A stretch of DNA of 64,000 bases, taken from assembly GCA_030280995.1 (NCBI GenBank), contig JASXTE010000015.1:3707001-3771000 (forward strand), in the 5' to 3' direction. Numbering within the stretch: position 1 is the stretch's first letter; each line of letters opens with the position of its first letter. A program made the translations under genes and the position numbers. Positions 1 through 13,235 of the stretch are shown here, piece after piece. Origin of the DNA: Hemileia vastatrix (Eukaryota; Basidiomycota; Pucciniomycetes; Pucciniales; Zaghouaniaceae). The notes under the pieces were generated by a model. The model did not search any database and was not told the origin of the DNA. It saw nothing but the letters and a program-made list of their open reading frames with translations.

Positions 1-60
1 AGTAGTAGGACAATAAATAAACACTGTTATATTATACCTATATACTAGACTATGCTGACA
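1..60 (+). repeat. 5' LTR of element A, last 60 bp
   Basis: Bases 1-60 match the last 60 bases of the 3' LTR (7663-7722) with a few differences. Both end in CTGACA, the family's LTR terminus. Confidence 0.85.
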
Positions 61-543
61 ATCGGGGGTCTTTCCTTGATAATTATTGATTATATAGTAT
101 AAGCCTTAGGACTTAATTTTTACTTAGTATAGCTCAAAAACAACCTAATATTTGGGTCTTCTGCATATTAGTGGGTCATCATAACTCAGTGATTGCAGAA
201 AATAATCCTTATAATAATTTTACTAATTTTTTATAATAAAAATTAGGTATTTACAGTAGTAACTGTACCCAATATAAACCCAATTTCACTTGGTATTTGG
301 ACACCAATATAAAACCCAATTAGATTTGTATTTGGTTAAAGCTTGGTAATCTAATTATTCACCCTTGTAAAGGTCTAGTTGAACTTATTATTATATTTTT
401 AATAGATTTTTTCGATTTTTTCTTATATTTTATTTAAATAAATAAAGATATAAATTCAGGGTAAGCTCCAGTGCTTTTTTATTAGTAATAACATTGCTAA
501 TAACTTTTGTCTACTAATTCCATAGAGTTTTTCCTTTCTGTAG
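61..543 (+). other. Element A untranslated leader
   Basis: AT-rich leader between the 5' LTR and gag. The first bases (CGGGGGTCTTTCC) are a mutated version of the putative primer-binding site of element C (TTGGGGAGCTTTCC). It ends with a pyrimidine tract and TAG (528-543) that looks like a splice acceptor directly before an ATG. No gene is seen. Confidence 0.5.
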
Positions 544-3500
544 ATGTGATATATTGTCATTATTAACAATATTAGTGCTCCTCAGGACAGTGTAAGTGAA
601 AAGCCTGCTTATAATACCAGGTCTAAAGCTAACAAAAACTATCCAGGTCATAACCATGAAGGGTCAGCAATACCCCCAGACAGAGAACATGAGCATAGAG
701 GAAAAAGAAGCCCTTTTAAAAAAGATAACCATAAAAAAGACATCTCCTCCTCTTCAGGATCAACTATCCCACTTGGCCAAACAGGTTTTGAAGTTGGAAG
801 AATCCAAGGCACTCATGCTCAAAGAGGTAGAGCAATTACAGAACAATTTCAAGGTAGGGTTTCAACAAATGAATCAGACACTGGCAGAGCTAAAGGGAAG
901 CCAGCCAAGTCAACCAAGTCAGCAACCCCCTACCCCAGGCGGGTCACATCACTCCCAGGAGAAAATCCTTGTAGACAAATGGAAGTGGGACTGGTTCCAT
1001 CAACAATGGACCAGCCACAGCTGCAACAGGGATCCACCACCTCATCAGACTTCCTCAGTTCACCCCTACAAAGGAAAAAAGCGCCAAAAATCAGGACTGG
1101 AATCTATCCCTTGGTAAGTAGAATACCCTCTCATATTGAACACAATACTGATAATTACAATATAGGTAATACTATTGATTTTAAATCTGTGCAAAAAATA
1201 GAGGAGGATTTAAGAAATTTAGGTTTTGATGTAGATACACCTGACTTGTCTTTTGTCCACAATAACAGTACTATTCATAATAATAATACAGCAAATACTC
1301 AGTTGCCACCACTTAATAGTGAGATGAGAAGTTCACAGGATAGTGAGAGAATTGAAAAGGAAGACATGAAATATTTTAACAATTATACAACTGTCCATAG
1401 AATTGTTTCAGCATTGTGGAATAGAATGACTGATTGTGAGGAACAGACAGTTAAGCTCACTAGTGATACAATTTTATCCTTGACATTAAATATTTCTCAA
1501 CTGGAAACACTTAATAAAGAATTAGAGAAAGAACATTTGTCTCTAACTCTTAAATATGACTCATTGAGTAACAAATATAGTGAACTTTCAAACAAATCCT
1601 GTGAGTTGGAAAAATTGTATGAAGGTTGAAAACTGAATCAAGAACTAAGTTATCTTTTGCCCAGACAAATCAAAGTGTCTCTGAGCTGCTACAAAGATTA
1701 ACTAAAGTTGAGATTGAAACTGCCAATCTACTAATGAACCAGGATAATCATAAGTATACTCAATATAATAATAATCCTTTCATTGGCAAAAGTGAATCTT
1801 ATTCCTTCCCTATACCACCACAACTAAAACCATCTGGTGGTAGTGTCAAATCTGAAAATGCAAGTCACAAATCCGTACAGGAGGAAATACAAGACCATTT
1901 ATCAAGAGTAAATTATTTATTGAATTTACCTAAGATTAATGAGATAAAATCCAATCTGAAGAACTGGCCTAAGATAGATAAGTACCCAACTTATGATGGG
2001 GAAGCCAGCTCTGATTGGCAACATTTTATTCAAAGAATTGACAACTTGAAATTCTCATATAAGTTACCAGATGAAGAAATAACATCAAAATTAATTTCTT
2101 TATTTAAGGATGTTGCTTTATTATGGTTTGAAGCTGTTTTAAGTGAGGGTAAAGATTACTCTTGGGCTGAATGGAAAAAACTTATTGAAAAAAAATTTGG
2201 AGGTTCTAAATTTAGGCTTACTCAGCAGAGACTTTTTGAGAAAACTAGGTACAATCCGTTGAATGGTGACAAACCTATGGTATTTTTAATGAATTTAAAT
2301 AAAATATTAAAAGCCATTGAGCCTAATATGGATTTTAACTTATGGAAAGATAAGATAATATATAAATTACCTATATCTGTCAGAGACATTGTTGTAGATA
2401 GAACATTAAATGTTACTGAATATTCTTACTTTATTAATTTTTGCAATGAAATATTATTTAACCATAAGTATGAATCAAGGTATTCCACTTATAAACAAAA
2501 TGTTGAACCTGTGAAAAATCAGAATTCAAAAACACTTCAGGAGAAGCAGAAAAAACCTACTGCACCTGTAGTACCTAAAAAGTATGAAACAAATACTTGT
2601 AATAAGTGTGACCAACCTTGGGTTAAAGGTCACAAATGCCAGAAAAATATAAATATTGTTGAAAATCAACGTGAATCTGAAACTGAAACTGAAAAAAGTA
2701 AAGAATCAAGTGATTATGACAGCAATATCTCATATAGTGATGAAAATGAAGTCTGTATGTTGGAAGATGATTTTTTCATCTTTAAAAGCCAATATTAAAT
2801 ATGGACTCAAATGAACCTTAAATGAATTTTGAGGATGCAGAAATCATTAAAGATATACAAGCTGATAACTTTAAAATGACACCTATCACAGTTCCAGATA
2901 TCATTTCTGGTGAAAATGTTAATATAGTATTGGACACAGGAGCTGCTGGTTCTGTTTTTTCTACTAATACATTACAGAAAATTGATAGTGAATATAAGTC
3001 TAATCTTGAACCCCTTCAGAGTAAAAATTGGAGAGGTTTTGGATCAGTGCTACACCCCATCGGTAGATACAAATCTGCTGTTTTCTTTAAACATCAATAT
3101 GGTTATGTAAGAGTAATTGTGACTTTGTAGTAATGGACAATACTAAGTGTAGTAACTGTTTTATCATTGGAAATGATATTCTGACTAAGTTTGGTGTGAA
3201 GTTAGACCCTGCTAATAATAATTTTACAATTGGCATGAATGGTAAAATGAAATTTAAAATAAATTTTTTAACACAGTCTTACACATTGAGTCAGTAACAA
3301 ATTATCCGTGTAAAGGAAGAGAATCCAATGAGATGGAACTTCTGGAAACAGAAATTTCTAAAACATCATTTGGTACTCAGATAAGTGAAGCTGAGAAAAA
3401 TAATATTTTGGACTTAATTAATGCATTTCCAATGGCTTTTGCACATGGTGCAAATGAACTTGGCCTTATAAAAGATTATGAGATGAAAATTAGTTTAACC

Positions 3501-6429
3501 TGTGATATGGATAATATTCCTGCTAGTCTTAAAAATTAAACCATACCCTGCTTCACCAATGAAGAGGAAAGACATAGAGGATAATATTAAGATGTTATTA
3601 AAAATGAAAATTCTTGAGAAGGTTGAAGCTACACCAAAATATTGTGTAATATCACCAGTGCTAACTTCTTATGAAAAAGATAAAGCAAGACTGTGCGGTG
3701 ATTATAGAGCATTAAATACATTTACAGTAGATGATATTTATCCCTTGTTAAGGATTGTCTCTATACATGCTACCCTTAAAGGTGCTAAGTATATAAGTTG
3801 CCTAGATGGAAATAAAGGGTACCATCAAATTCCTGTTGAAAAGAATTCACAGAACTTTTTGTTGATAACAACACATATGGGAATTTATAAATATGTCAGG
3901 ATGCCATTTGGACCAAATCAATGCTCCATCTGTATTTCAGAAGTTAATGGATATAACATTCCATAATGAAATGATTGAAGGATGGTTAATGGTATACATT
4001 GATGACATCATAGTTATATCTAAAATATATGATGAACACTTAATCCATTTAAAGAAGGTATTTCAAAAAATGGATGAAATAAAAATGACCCTTGCATTGA
4101 AAAAATGTAAATTTGGGTTTGAATCTTTAAAAGTGCTTGGTCATATTGTATCTGGCTTACAAATATGTGTAGACCAAAATAAGGTGGCTGCAACAAAGAA
4201 TATTGGCATTCCTCAAAATGTAAAGGATGTAAAATCTTTTCTTGGCATGTGTGGTTATTATAGACAATATATAAAAAACTACCAGTTAATTGCTGCACCA
4301 TTGACCACACTGATAAAGAAATCAGAAGCTTTCATTTGCAATAATGAAAGACAACAGCCTTTTGATAAGTTTAAAAAATGTTTGATGAAAGCTCCTATCT
4401 TGGGATTACCAGATTTCCAATTACCTTTTGTATTATATACAGATGCAAGTTTTATTGGTCTGGGTGCTGCTTTGCATCAAAAACAACTTATTGAAGGAAA
4501 AATTTCAGAAGTAGTAATTTGCAATATTTCATGTACTCTAAGAAGTAGTGAATTGAAATATGGTGCTACTCAACTTGAATGTTTGGCAGTAGTATGGGCT
4601 CTTGAGAAGCTACATTTTTACCTTGAAGACAAAAATTTGAGTTAATAACTGACTGTAGTGCAGTTAAGTCACTTTTAAACATGAAAACTGCTAATAGACA
4701 CATGTTTAGATGGCAATTAGCTGTACAAGAATACAGAGGACGGATGACTATTACACATAGAGAAGGAACCTTGCACTCTAATGTAGATCTGTTATCTAGA
4801 GTAGCTATGCCTAATAATGATTATAATCCTGCTTATGTTCCTGAGTCAGAGATTATTAACATTCATGGCATTTATATTGAAGATCTTGAGGATGAATTTA
4901 TGCAATCAAGTCTTGATAATTATGATTCAGATCCTGACTTGAGTAAGTTCACTACAATATTAAATGATCCAACTAAAGCTTCAATGAATGTTTTAATAAA
5001 AACATTACCAAATAAGTATAAAGAGGCATTAGAAAAAGGAAAATTTTCCATTGAGGATGGTTTTATATATTACAGGAAAAAATTAAGTAATGTACTTGTA
5101 ATTCCCCTTTCAATGAAGGAGTTAATGTTAAGTATATGTCATGATGATATATTAGAAGGTTATTTTGACTTCCATAAAACATTAAACAGAGTAAAAAACA
5201 CATCTTGGTGGATTAAAATGTCTGATGATGTTCAAAAATATGTTGAGATGTGTGATTCTTGTCAAAAATCAAAAAGATTAACATGCAAAAGAGCTGGTTT
5301 ATTACAACAAATTGAGCAACCCAAAGCTCCATGGGAAATAGTTAACATGGACTTTGTAACAGGTTTTCCAATAGCAGGACATAAGAGTTATAACTCCTGC
5401 TGGGTAGTTGTTGATAGATTTACAAAAATGTGTAAATTTATTCCTACTCATAAAGAGGTTTCTGCAATGGACCTAGCTTTTTTATGGTGGACACAAATGT
5501 TAAATATAACAGGTTTCCCCAAAGCAATAATTTCTGACAGAGATCCTAAATTTACTTCTGAGTTCTGGACATCACTTATGGATGTTTCAGGGTGTCAACT
5601 AAAACTTTCTACAGCACACCATCCACAAACTGATGGGCTGGCAGAAAGAATGATACAAACTTTAGAAGATATGATAAGACGATATTGCGCTTTTGGTCTT
5701 AACTTTAAAGACAATGACAAATTCACACATGATTGGATAACCCTTATCCTAGGTTTAGAATTTGCATACAATAGTACAGTACATTCTGTCACTGGAAAAA
5801 AGCCATTTGAGTTATGTTTGGGTTATGTACCTAATACCCCTGCTAAAACTCTTAATAAATTACCTAGATTGGATATCCATCCAGGTACTAAGATTTTTCT
5901 TCAAATGCAAGAATTATGCAGAAAACATGCTCAAGAATGTATAAATCAAGCATTTGAGTATGAGAAGAAACGATGGGATAAAGCCCATAAAGAACAAATG
6001 TTCAAAGAGGGTGATTAAGTCCTTATTTCCACACTAAATTTCAATTTAAATGGTAATGTTAAATTGAAAAATAAATTCATTCGACCATTTGTAGTGAAAA
6101 AGATGGTTGGTAACAATGCTGTTGAACTTATTCTATATGCACCATATGATAGAAAACATCCAGTATTTCCTATATCTCTTATAAAACCATACCATTCTAA
6201 GGATACTGCTCTATTTCCAAGAAGATCAGGAAGGCATAAACAGCAAGCTGAAGAAATAGTTGAAAAAGCAGAAATTGAAAAGATACTTAAAAAGAGACAC
6301 CTTACAAAAGAAAAGGGAGTTGAGTATCTATTAAGATTTAAAAATAAATCAAGTGAATATGACCAGTGCCTTCCAGAAAATGAAATATCTGATCTTAAAA
6401 ATCTCTTGAAAAAATTTAAATCAAAATAA
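544..6429 (+). pseudogene. Element A gag-pol, broken
   Basis: The homologue of the 1957-residue polyprotein of element C, split into pieces. The ATG at 544 is followed at once by TGA. Open pieces are gag start to 1629 (coiled-coil rich), gag capsid and zinc knuckle 1626-2798 (CNKCDQPWVKGHKC), protease 2822-3130 (LDTGAAGS), RT 3502-4645 over two frames (VYIDDIIVIS keeps the YXDD box), RNase H to about 4640 (YTDAS), integrase 4681-6018 (HHCC-like region, MDF, SDRDPKF, then TDGLAERM) and chromodomain-like tail 6064-6429. Frameshifts lie near 1625, 2800, 3130-3330, 3530, 3930, 4640 and 6018. The amount of damage makes A clearly older than C. Confidence 0.9.
656..1117 (+). CDS. Overlapping ORF inside gag of element A (153 codons)
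   Basis: An intact frame offset by +1 from gag, starting at ATG 656. It matches the overlapping frames of C (53069-53518) and B (43926-44375). Shared features are an acidic/basic start with EEKE.LLK and IKK, a predicted coiled-coil middle, a WKWDW box near residue 120, an HPY.GK motif and an end in PW just before the stop. By eye this frame is better conserved between A and C than the overlapping gag frame. The stop lies inside a GGTAAGT splice-donor-like string. Function unknown. Whether it is translated cannot be told from sequence. Confidence 0.6.
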   Translation: MKGQQYPQTENMSIEEKEALLKKITIKKTSPPLQDQLSHLAKQVLKLEESKALMLKEVEQLQNNFKVGFQQMNQTLAELKGSQPSQPSQQPPTPGGSHHSQEKILVDKWKWDWFHQQWTSHSCNRDPPPHQTSSVHPYKGKKRQKSGLESIPW

Positions 6430-6545
6430 TACAGTTTATTCAGTATATGTATTATATAAAATTTAAAAAACTATTTTTCTATTTCACTCCTTACTTTTAA
6501 ATAAAATGTCTTAACATTTTTTATGGTTTTTTTTGGGTGAGGGAG

Positions 6546-7722
6546 TGTCAGCCTAGATATCCCTAGGAATGAGTATTTCCTATGCTTAAAATAAGACAAC
6601 CTTAAGTACAGTAATCTGATATCTTAAAAATAAGGTTAAAACAATTATATATATGATTATAATACATATATATATAATTATTACACTATTATATAACTTA
6701 TAGTAGTTTAAATTGCTTATCCATAGCCTAATAATACTTATTAAGGTGTTAATGGAGTCATAATATACTTATCTTAAGTGATATTAAGTAATTATTGACA
6801 TACATAAGCTTAAATGTATACATAAAGCTCATATTCAGTGAAATATACAGTATATTATGTATATTTAGGTCTATAAGTGGGTTTTAGCCTCTTAATAGCC
6901 TATAAACATTGTTTTTATGCTTATTTTAGGTCATATGGACAAAATCAGTGGATTCACAACGCCTACAGAAGCATAGACATCTATATCAGGCGCACACACT
7001 CAGTTTGGACAGCTTAATCTGCTTTCTTAGATGGATATTCACAGATTTATGGGTTGGGAGGTCATTGCTGGGTTAATGTGGATGCTTGGGGATGTTATTG
7101 GGGGCTTGGACACTTCATTTGTTTCCTTTATATGCTTTGGGTTTCATTAAATCTCTTTTGGATTACTTATTTTACCTGTCTCTTTATGGTATCTGCTTTT
7201 ATCTGGATTTTCTAATTATGTTTTGGGTCTGTGTTATCATTAATTGTGATGGAGGCTCCTTACTGGAGGTCTGGGTTTTGAATCAGCTTGAAGTGGACGC
7301 CATGGGGAGATTATGGGCCCTCAAAGTGCTGTAATTTCCGTGGATAGCAGTGACATCATCTGGATTGAAGGTCTGCACTCCAGGGGATTTGGGTATAAGT
7401 AAGGAGGGATTTTGACGGTTATTTATAATCAATTACTTACTACATTTAAATCTAACACTTAAATACAATTATTAAAAGTTATAAATATATTATAAAGCAT
7501 ATTATAAGTTGATATTATCATTATATAATCTATAACTATATTCTATTTATCTATTTTCCACCACTAAGCACGCATTTAAATCCAAGTATTGTGAGTTTAA
7601 TTTGAGTAAAACTATTTTATTAGTCTTACCCTGAGGTTTAATCACTAAATCATTTATAAATAAGTAGTAGGACCATAAATAAAAACTATTATATCATACC
7701 TATATACTAGACTATACTGACA
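6546..7722 (+). repeat. 3' LTR of element A
   Basis: A 1177-bp LTR with ends TGTCAG...CTGACA. It is preceded by a purine-rich string (GGGTGAGGGAG, 6535-6545), the likely polypurine tract. It is shorter than the 1.5-kb LTRs of B and C and similar to them mainly at the ends, so A belongs to a diverged subfamily. I read the 82-codon open frame inside it (7086-7334) as chance. Confidence 0.88.
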
Positions 7723-8339
7723 GTTTCCCTTCAATAAGTAAAAATGATGGAAGACCAGCAAGGATCCACCACCATTCCAAAGAAAGCAAAGATTAAGGAA
7801 CCAGTCTGTGCCAGTTTAAAGTCATAGAGGACTAAAAAATATGAATGCCAAAAACAGAACTAGAATTAGACTAGGAAAAATAAAAGACTTGAGACAGAAA
7901 TTCTGGGGTAACTTTTCTACATAGCAGCCAGCTCATCAGCTACCCCCACACTTTTCAATATAAAATCTTGAAGACCCCCCCTGGTTACCTTCTAACAAAA
8001 CAAAAATCCAACACAAAAAACCAAAAAGCCAATAATAATGAAGAGTCCAGCACTTAAAAACCAAACATAAATCCAGTTTTAAGTCATACAGGACTATAAA
8101 ACTGTGAAAAGAAACCAAGACTAGTGTTCAACCCAATTAAGAGAAGGGGTTGGAAACAGAAGATCTTGGGTAACTTTTGATAGAGAATCCAGCCCATCAG
8201 TTACCCCCACACTTGCAAGATAAAATCTAGAGCCCCACCCATGAGTACCTCTAACAAAAAGTTTCCAACATAAAAGCTGCTCTGCAGCAACCCAAATCCA
8301 AAATTAAATGAATGGTCCATAGTTTATCCTCATTGTGGA
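7723..8339 (-). other. 3' untranslated region of D1 with two hairpin units
   Basis: No coding frame. It holds two copies of a roughly 250-bp unit, each with an inverted repeat of the form GGGGTAACTG...CAGTTACCCC (7905-7945 and 8168-8206, both slightly decayed), followed by a short T/C-rich string, and each preceded by a CAGTTT(A)AAGTCAT..GGACT motif (7812, 8074). The same unit occurs at 18511, 23252 and 23509 in element D. Confidence 0.6.
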
Positions 8340-10260
8340 GTCAGTCTTCTTCATATCTTGTGCCTCTACAATAAAACGGATTCACTTGATCTGCAGCCAC
8401 ACTATTTTTTGCAACTAAACCATCTTAATTTTCCAAAACATAAGAGCCTCCAGATACCTGAGATATGATTCTGTAAGTTTCATTCCATCTGTAGGCAAAG
8501 ACATTTCCTCACTTACTCTCTAAACTTCTATTATAAACCAACACCAATGAAACAGGATTTAAGGGTTCCTGAGTCTATGATCCAACTTCTTGTCCCAGTA
8601 TCTGACTGATTGACTTCTAATCTTCATCATTATAGAGTATGCCTTCTCTTGACATTCTTCTTTACATTCCAAATGTTTCATCCTATCACAGAGAAAATCT
8701 TCTGTTGAGTGCACCTCATCCTAATCAATTCCAAGATTAAAAACAGCTTCCAAGTCCACTGGTAAAACTGCCTTCTTCCCAAAAATTAACTCATAAGGAG
8801 AATAGCCAGTTGTTATTTTCACAGTGACCCTATCAGCAAAAAACACCAAAGGTAAATAATGCCTTGAATTTTGAGCACTATCTCCACACATTTTCACCAA
8901 AGCATTCTTGATAACTTGATGACCTCTTTAAATCATTCCTTCAGCTTCAGGAAAATAAGGGGTAGCCACTCTACGTTTAGAATCAATTCTAGCCACAGAT
9001 TCTTTGAATTCAGCTCCAAACTCTGGCCCACCATCAACAGTCACCAACTTCATTAATCCATATCTAAAAACCCAATCCTTCTTCAAAAGCTCTGCCACAT
9101 TTTTAGCAGTCAAATTAACCAGAGGCACAGCCTCAACCCAACTAGACAAATCATCCCTGGAAACAATAATATATATAAAATTTCCCACTTAAATAGGGGG
9201 TATCAATGTTCAGGGATCCGCAATTAGGGATCAGGATTTTTTTTCCCGGGATCAGACATTATTAATTACAGAAGAGCCTTATCCACTATCCCCAGGGCTA
9301 GTGGATAAGGAATCCACAATAATGCATTATCCCACCTCATATACCCCAATTTCCATTCCTAATTCCTGATCCCAAACTCATCACATCCATGATTGATTTG
9401 TATGCAAGTCACATGAAATATAATTGCAGATGTTATTAATGAAGGTAGGCCAAAATGTGGTTATGACAGAAAGTTGTCCAATATGTGGTTATGAAAAATT
9501 GAGTAGAAAAATTTAGGATAAGAGGTGAACATTGACATGCAAAGTGTCTAATAACCAAATTATTAGCAAAATTAATTGCAGAAGATAATTGGGGTATAAG
9601 GATTTTTATCTGCAATTAATTTAATTGTGGATCCCTGAACATTGATACCCCCTAATATAGACAGCATCCAGACTGACTCTTCCAAACACAGTTGATTCAC
9701 CAGTAGCATGACCAATTTCTTTTGGTTTCAGGTGATTTCTTCTTTGACACTCTTCACAAGATTGAGCTCAAAACCACACAGTCAACCTCATACCAGGCCA
9801 CCAAAATCTGTCTTCTACTCTTTTGTATGTTTCCCCAAAGTCTCTATGACCAATGTCATCATGAAAAGACTTCAACACCATCTCTTGACCCTTCTTCTGA
9901 GTTACCACAACCTGAGGATTTGGTTACCTCCTGTTCATCAACTTTCCCCTGAAACATAAAATCCAGGACTCTTCTTCTTTATTTCTTACCAGGTACAAAC
10001 ATCACAGCTATCTGACCTCTTCAAGGTAAACAGATTTTCCACCATAAAAAAACCCCCCAGACTGACCCCAGATCTCATCTTCAAAATCCAAAAAAATAAC
10101 ATCCAAGGCCACAACCCTGTCATCAAAATCACCAGTATACACATGGGCCAATTGAACAGTCCATCCAGGAAACCAATCTTTAAATTTTAACACATACTTC
10201 TTTTTCCACTGAATTATTCGAGAATCCAGTGTACCAACAAAAACACAATTTTCTAAATTT
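8340..10260 (-). pseudogene. D1 integrase, broken, split by a MITE
   Basis: Read on the minus strand. The N-terminal part (about 9655-10260) corresponds to the D region with an HHCC zinc motif and WWPGM. The MITE at 9196-9652 then interrupts it, and the catalytic core resumes at 9188-8928 with SRDDLSSWVEA and VDGGPEFGAEF. The glutamate expected in the GMxERGH box is replaced by a stop (TAA, near 8929). The C-terminal part continues in other frames to about 8340. Integration function is lost. Confidence 0.8.
9196..9652. mobile_element. 457-bp MITE with 24-bp perfect terminal inverted repeats
   Basis: The left end reads GGGGGTATCAATGTTCAGG.. (9196-9219) and the right end (9629-9652) is its exact reverse complement over 24 bp. 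The flanks are TA on both sides, a probable TA target duplication. Comparison with the uninterrupted homologue in element D (about 24510-24545) shows that the segment is extra and was inserted into integrase. An inner hairpin (CCTTATCCACTA at 9277 pairing with 9299-9310) is present. No coding capacity. A Tc1/mariner-type origin is inferred from the TA only. Confidence 0.85.
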
Positions 10261-10424
10261 GGGCCATATCAAATAACAGCCCCTATTTCATCAATAAAAA
10301 CATCCTGATCACCAGATTCAAGATCAGATCCAGCCAGTTTAACCTCATAAGGGAGGTATAAACCTTCATCAGAAACACAATTATTACCAGCCAATTTAAC
10401 CTCATGGTTGAGAGTAGAAAAATA

Positions 10425-11307
10425 TTAAGCACCTTTTGTGCTGGCCCTAACCACTGGAACATCTTCATCAAGCTCTTTAGAATAAGAATCTTCATTTTTA
10501 GGTGGCCTTCTTGACAACCCACAAGGAATAGTAAAAGTCTTATCTAGATTGTGAACTAGGTCAAAAGAAAAAAGTTGAATAAATGCCACCCACCTGGTCA
10601 TTGGAGAATTTGAAAGACTAGGTGTGTTTATTATCTGAACCAAAGATTTTGCATCCACCTTCAGCTCAAAATTCTGACCCCACAAAACAAACTGTAGCTT
10701 CTTCAAGATTTTAGCTACTTGACACAACTTCAACTTATACTGAAAATACCTAGATTCTACCTCATTAAACACCACTGACTCATACCTAACTGGCCTAACC
10801 CTCCTAGTTTTATCTTCCTGAGACAAAAAAGCACCAGAAGCAATATAGCTTGAGTCTACTTCCATTTTATTTTCCAGAAACAACACCGTAATCCAACTTG
10901 TGAAGAATAATATCTTCACCTACAAACTTTTTCAACTTCTGAAAAGCCTCTTCACACTCTTCAGTCAATTCCCAGTCTGCATCTTTTCTGGTCAGCTTCT
11001 TTAAAGGTGAAGCCAACCAATAAAAATCCTTATTGAAAATCCTGACATACACACAGACTCCAAGAAATCCCCTGACTTCAGAAGTATCTTTAGGTCTTGG
11101 CCATGACTTGATTTTATAAATCTTCTTCTTGGCCATAATCCTTCCCTCTTCACACACCACATGACCCAGAATTTTCAAAGCAGAAACACAACAACAAACT
11201 TTTGACCCAGATATTTTCAAACCAGACTCTTTAAAACTAAACAACACTCTCTCTAGATTTATTGAATATTCCCAAACAAACCTCCTTATACCAGGATTTT
11301 CATCCAA
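10425..11307 (-). pseudogene. D1 RT thumb and RNase H, broken
   Basis: Two overlapping minus-strand frames (11307-10867, 10919-10425). They include LGHVVCEEGRIM, EVRGFLGVCVYVRIF (RT connection) and an RNase H start VDSSYIASGAFLSQED with the first catalytic Asp kept. The C-terminal end has the GLSRRPP motif usual for this family. Parallel to 33725-34507 in element D. A frameshift near 10900 separates the two parts. Confidence 0.8.
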
Positions 11308-12765
11308 AACAATATTACCATATTTAGTGGATGGTCCTTTAATTCCACCATCATCAATAAAAATCTATGAATAAGTAGAAGCCTCATACTGCAAGATCTA
11401 AGCCATTTGAGCTTGATAAACAGAAACAGAATATGTTGTTCCTTGAGGAAACCTTGTGAGCTGAATATTACCAAAGGATTCTCAAAAATTGTGAGAGGCC
11501 TTGAAACCACATGAAGCTCCCACTCATTATAACCATCCATAATATCACCCAAACCACAACACACTCTTCCAGAAAAAGCTTCAAAAAAATCATCTGCACT
11601 TGGAGTCATACCAGAATCTTTGATAGTGACTCTATCCAAATCTCTAAGATCATGAACCATTCTTAGCTTCCCATTTTTCTTCTTCATGCAGAAAACAGGA
11701 CTTGAATAACTGGATGTTGAATGTTCATATAACCCAGTCATTACCTTTCCCTTTAAATATCTACAAAATCATCTCTGATATCTGCTGGAATTGAAATAGG
11801 TTTTGTTTTCCAAGCTTCATGACAAACCATATGAATCAAGTAGGTTTCCCCATAAGAGTGTTTAAACACCCCATTTCCTCCTCTAAAAATTCCACAGCCT
11901 TCTCTCTGAGCACAATAATGTGCAAAAACAACTTCTTTTCCTCTTCAGACAACCACCCATCAGGACCAAAATTAAAAACTTTCAACCTTTCCTCATTCAC
12001 TTTAGAAGTTTGCACAAAATCAGGTGTATTCTTCACCAGAGGAGTAAAGTACCAATCTTTTGACAATGGAGGTCTCTTTAAAGAAGGATTCAAACCCGTA
12101 GGCATAGGTTCATTGACAGGCCTAATATTCTGAGCTAACTTTGTATATTTTGCTGCTCCACCTTTAACCTGAGAAATCTTCAGGATTCTTCTTTACCAGA
12201 CCTAGAACAAAAACAAAGGGTTTCCCCATTTCTCACATGTGTGGCCAAGGTATTTTTTTGGAAGGTGTAGAAGAAAACCTAGCAGTGCACAATTTGGAGG
12301 ACTTACTTTTAGGCCCCAATATCACTACTCCAAAGATTTTCATCACATCTGCATCATCATCTTCACTCTAATCTTCCAAATCTTCAATCTTGATTCCTCC
12401 ACAGAATCACATCTTCTAAACTTGTGCAGTTTATCCTCATGCTGGAGGCACAAACCTTTTTCAGAATCAAGCACACCAAAATTGTGCAGTTTAACCTCAT
12501 GCTGGAGGCACAACTTGTGCAGTTTAACCTCATTCTGAAGGAAAAAACCTTTATCTTGCTGATCTTCACCAAAATTAATTTAATTTTCTTTCTTCATTAT
12601 CTTCAGATTTTTTTGTTGATTATCTTTAATTATTTTGAGATTTTTTTCTTCTTTTCTTGAGTTTTCTTCTGACCTACAAAAATAACCAGGGTCTTCCCCA
12701 ATGCTCACAGGTGTGCCCAAGGTAATATTTTTGAATGTTTTAGAAGAAACCCTAATGGCACACAA
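11286..12765 (-). pseudogene. D1 protease-RT linker and RT palm, broken
   Basis: The minus-strand counterpart of the 475-codon open frame of element D (34574-36001). Recognisable pieces are the repeated linker module (12765-12580 and about 12300-12240, each with a phrase like KNITLGTP), the block 12105-11836 (FGPDGWLSEEEKKLFLH) and the RT fingers/palm 11741-11290 (KKKNGKLRMVHDLRDLDRV). The catalytic box lies in another frame near 11350, with an IDDGGI-like reading. Several frameshifts and stops. Confidence 0.75.
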
Positions 12766-13235
12766 TTGGGAGGACTTACTTTAAGACACTAATCTCACCA
12801 CCCCAAATCTTTTCCTCATATCTTTCAATAAAGATATGTAACCAATCTTCTTTCTTGAACTTGAATAAAAAATAATTGAGAATCTTGAAAGAGAAGAGAG
12901 ACTTGATATAAAACTTAAAGAATACTTTCTGAGAAGAGAAAAATTAAAAAGAGAAAGTTGAAAATCCATTCAGTATATCTCCAAGGGAGCTGACCTACTA
13001 AAACCTGGGATTTCCTCATCTTGGAGAGAGGTTGTAGCACTAGGGTGATATGCCTTTATTACTCTAAAAAAGACAGACTCCTACTAGAGCCTGAGCCACA
13101 CTGCAAAAAATCAGAGGCAGCACCCACATCTTTTCATCTCCTGCAACAATCCATACACTGGCACATTGATGACAAGCCAGGCCTGATCTCCTGACCATCC
13201 TCTCCTGGGAATGATAACCTCATGTGAAGCCTTCT

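Larger units (their letters stand above)
1..7722 (+). mobile_element. Element A: degenerate Ty3/gypsy LTR retrotransposon, same family as B and C
   Basis: The left edge is cut by the window, so only the last 60 bases of the 5' LTR remain. The 3' LTR is complete. The interior has the order gag, zinc knuckle, protease, RT, RNase H, integrase, chromodomain-like tail, all on the plus strand and alignable by eye to intact element C. The reading frame is broken by several frameshifts and stops, so the copy cannot make a full polyprotein. It lies in the 3' part of element D1: the sequence right after its 3' LTR (from 7723) resumes D1-family sequence matching 23080 onward in element D. The target-site duplication cannot be tested because the left flank is outside the window. 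Confidence 0.9.

Noticed and set aside
7086..7334. 82-codon open frame inside the A LTR
   Set aside because: It lies fully within U3/R of the LTR, is hydrophobic by chance composition and has no counterpart in B or C LTRs.
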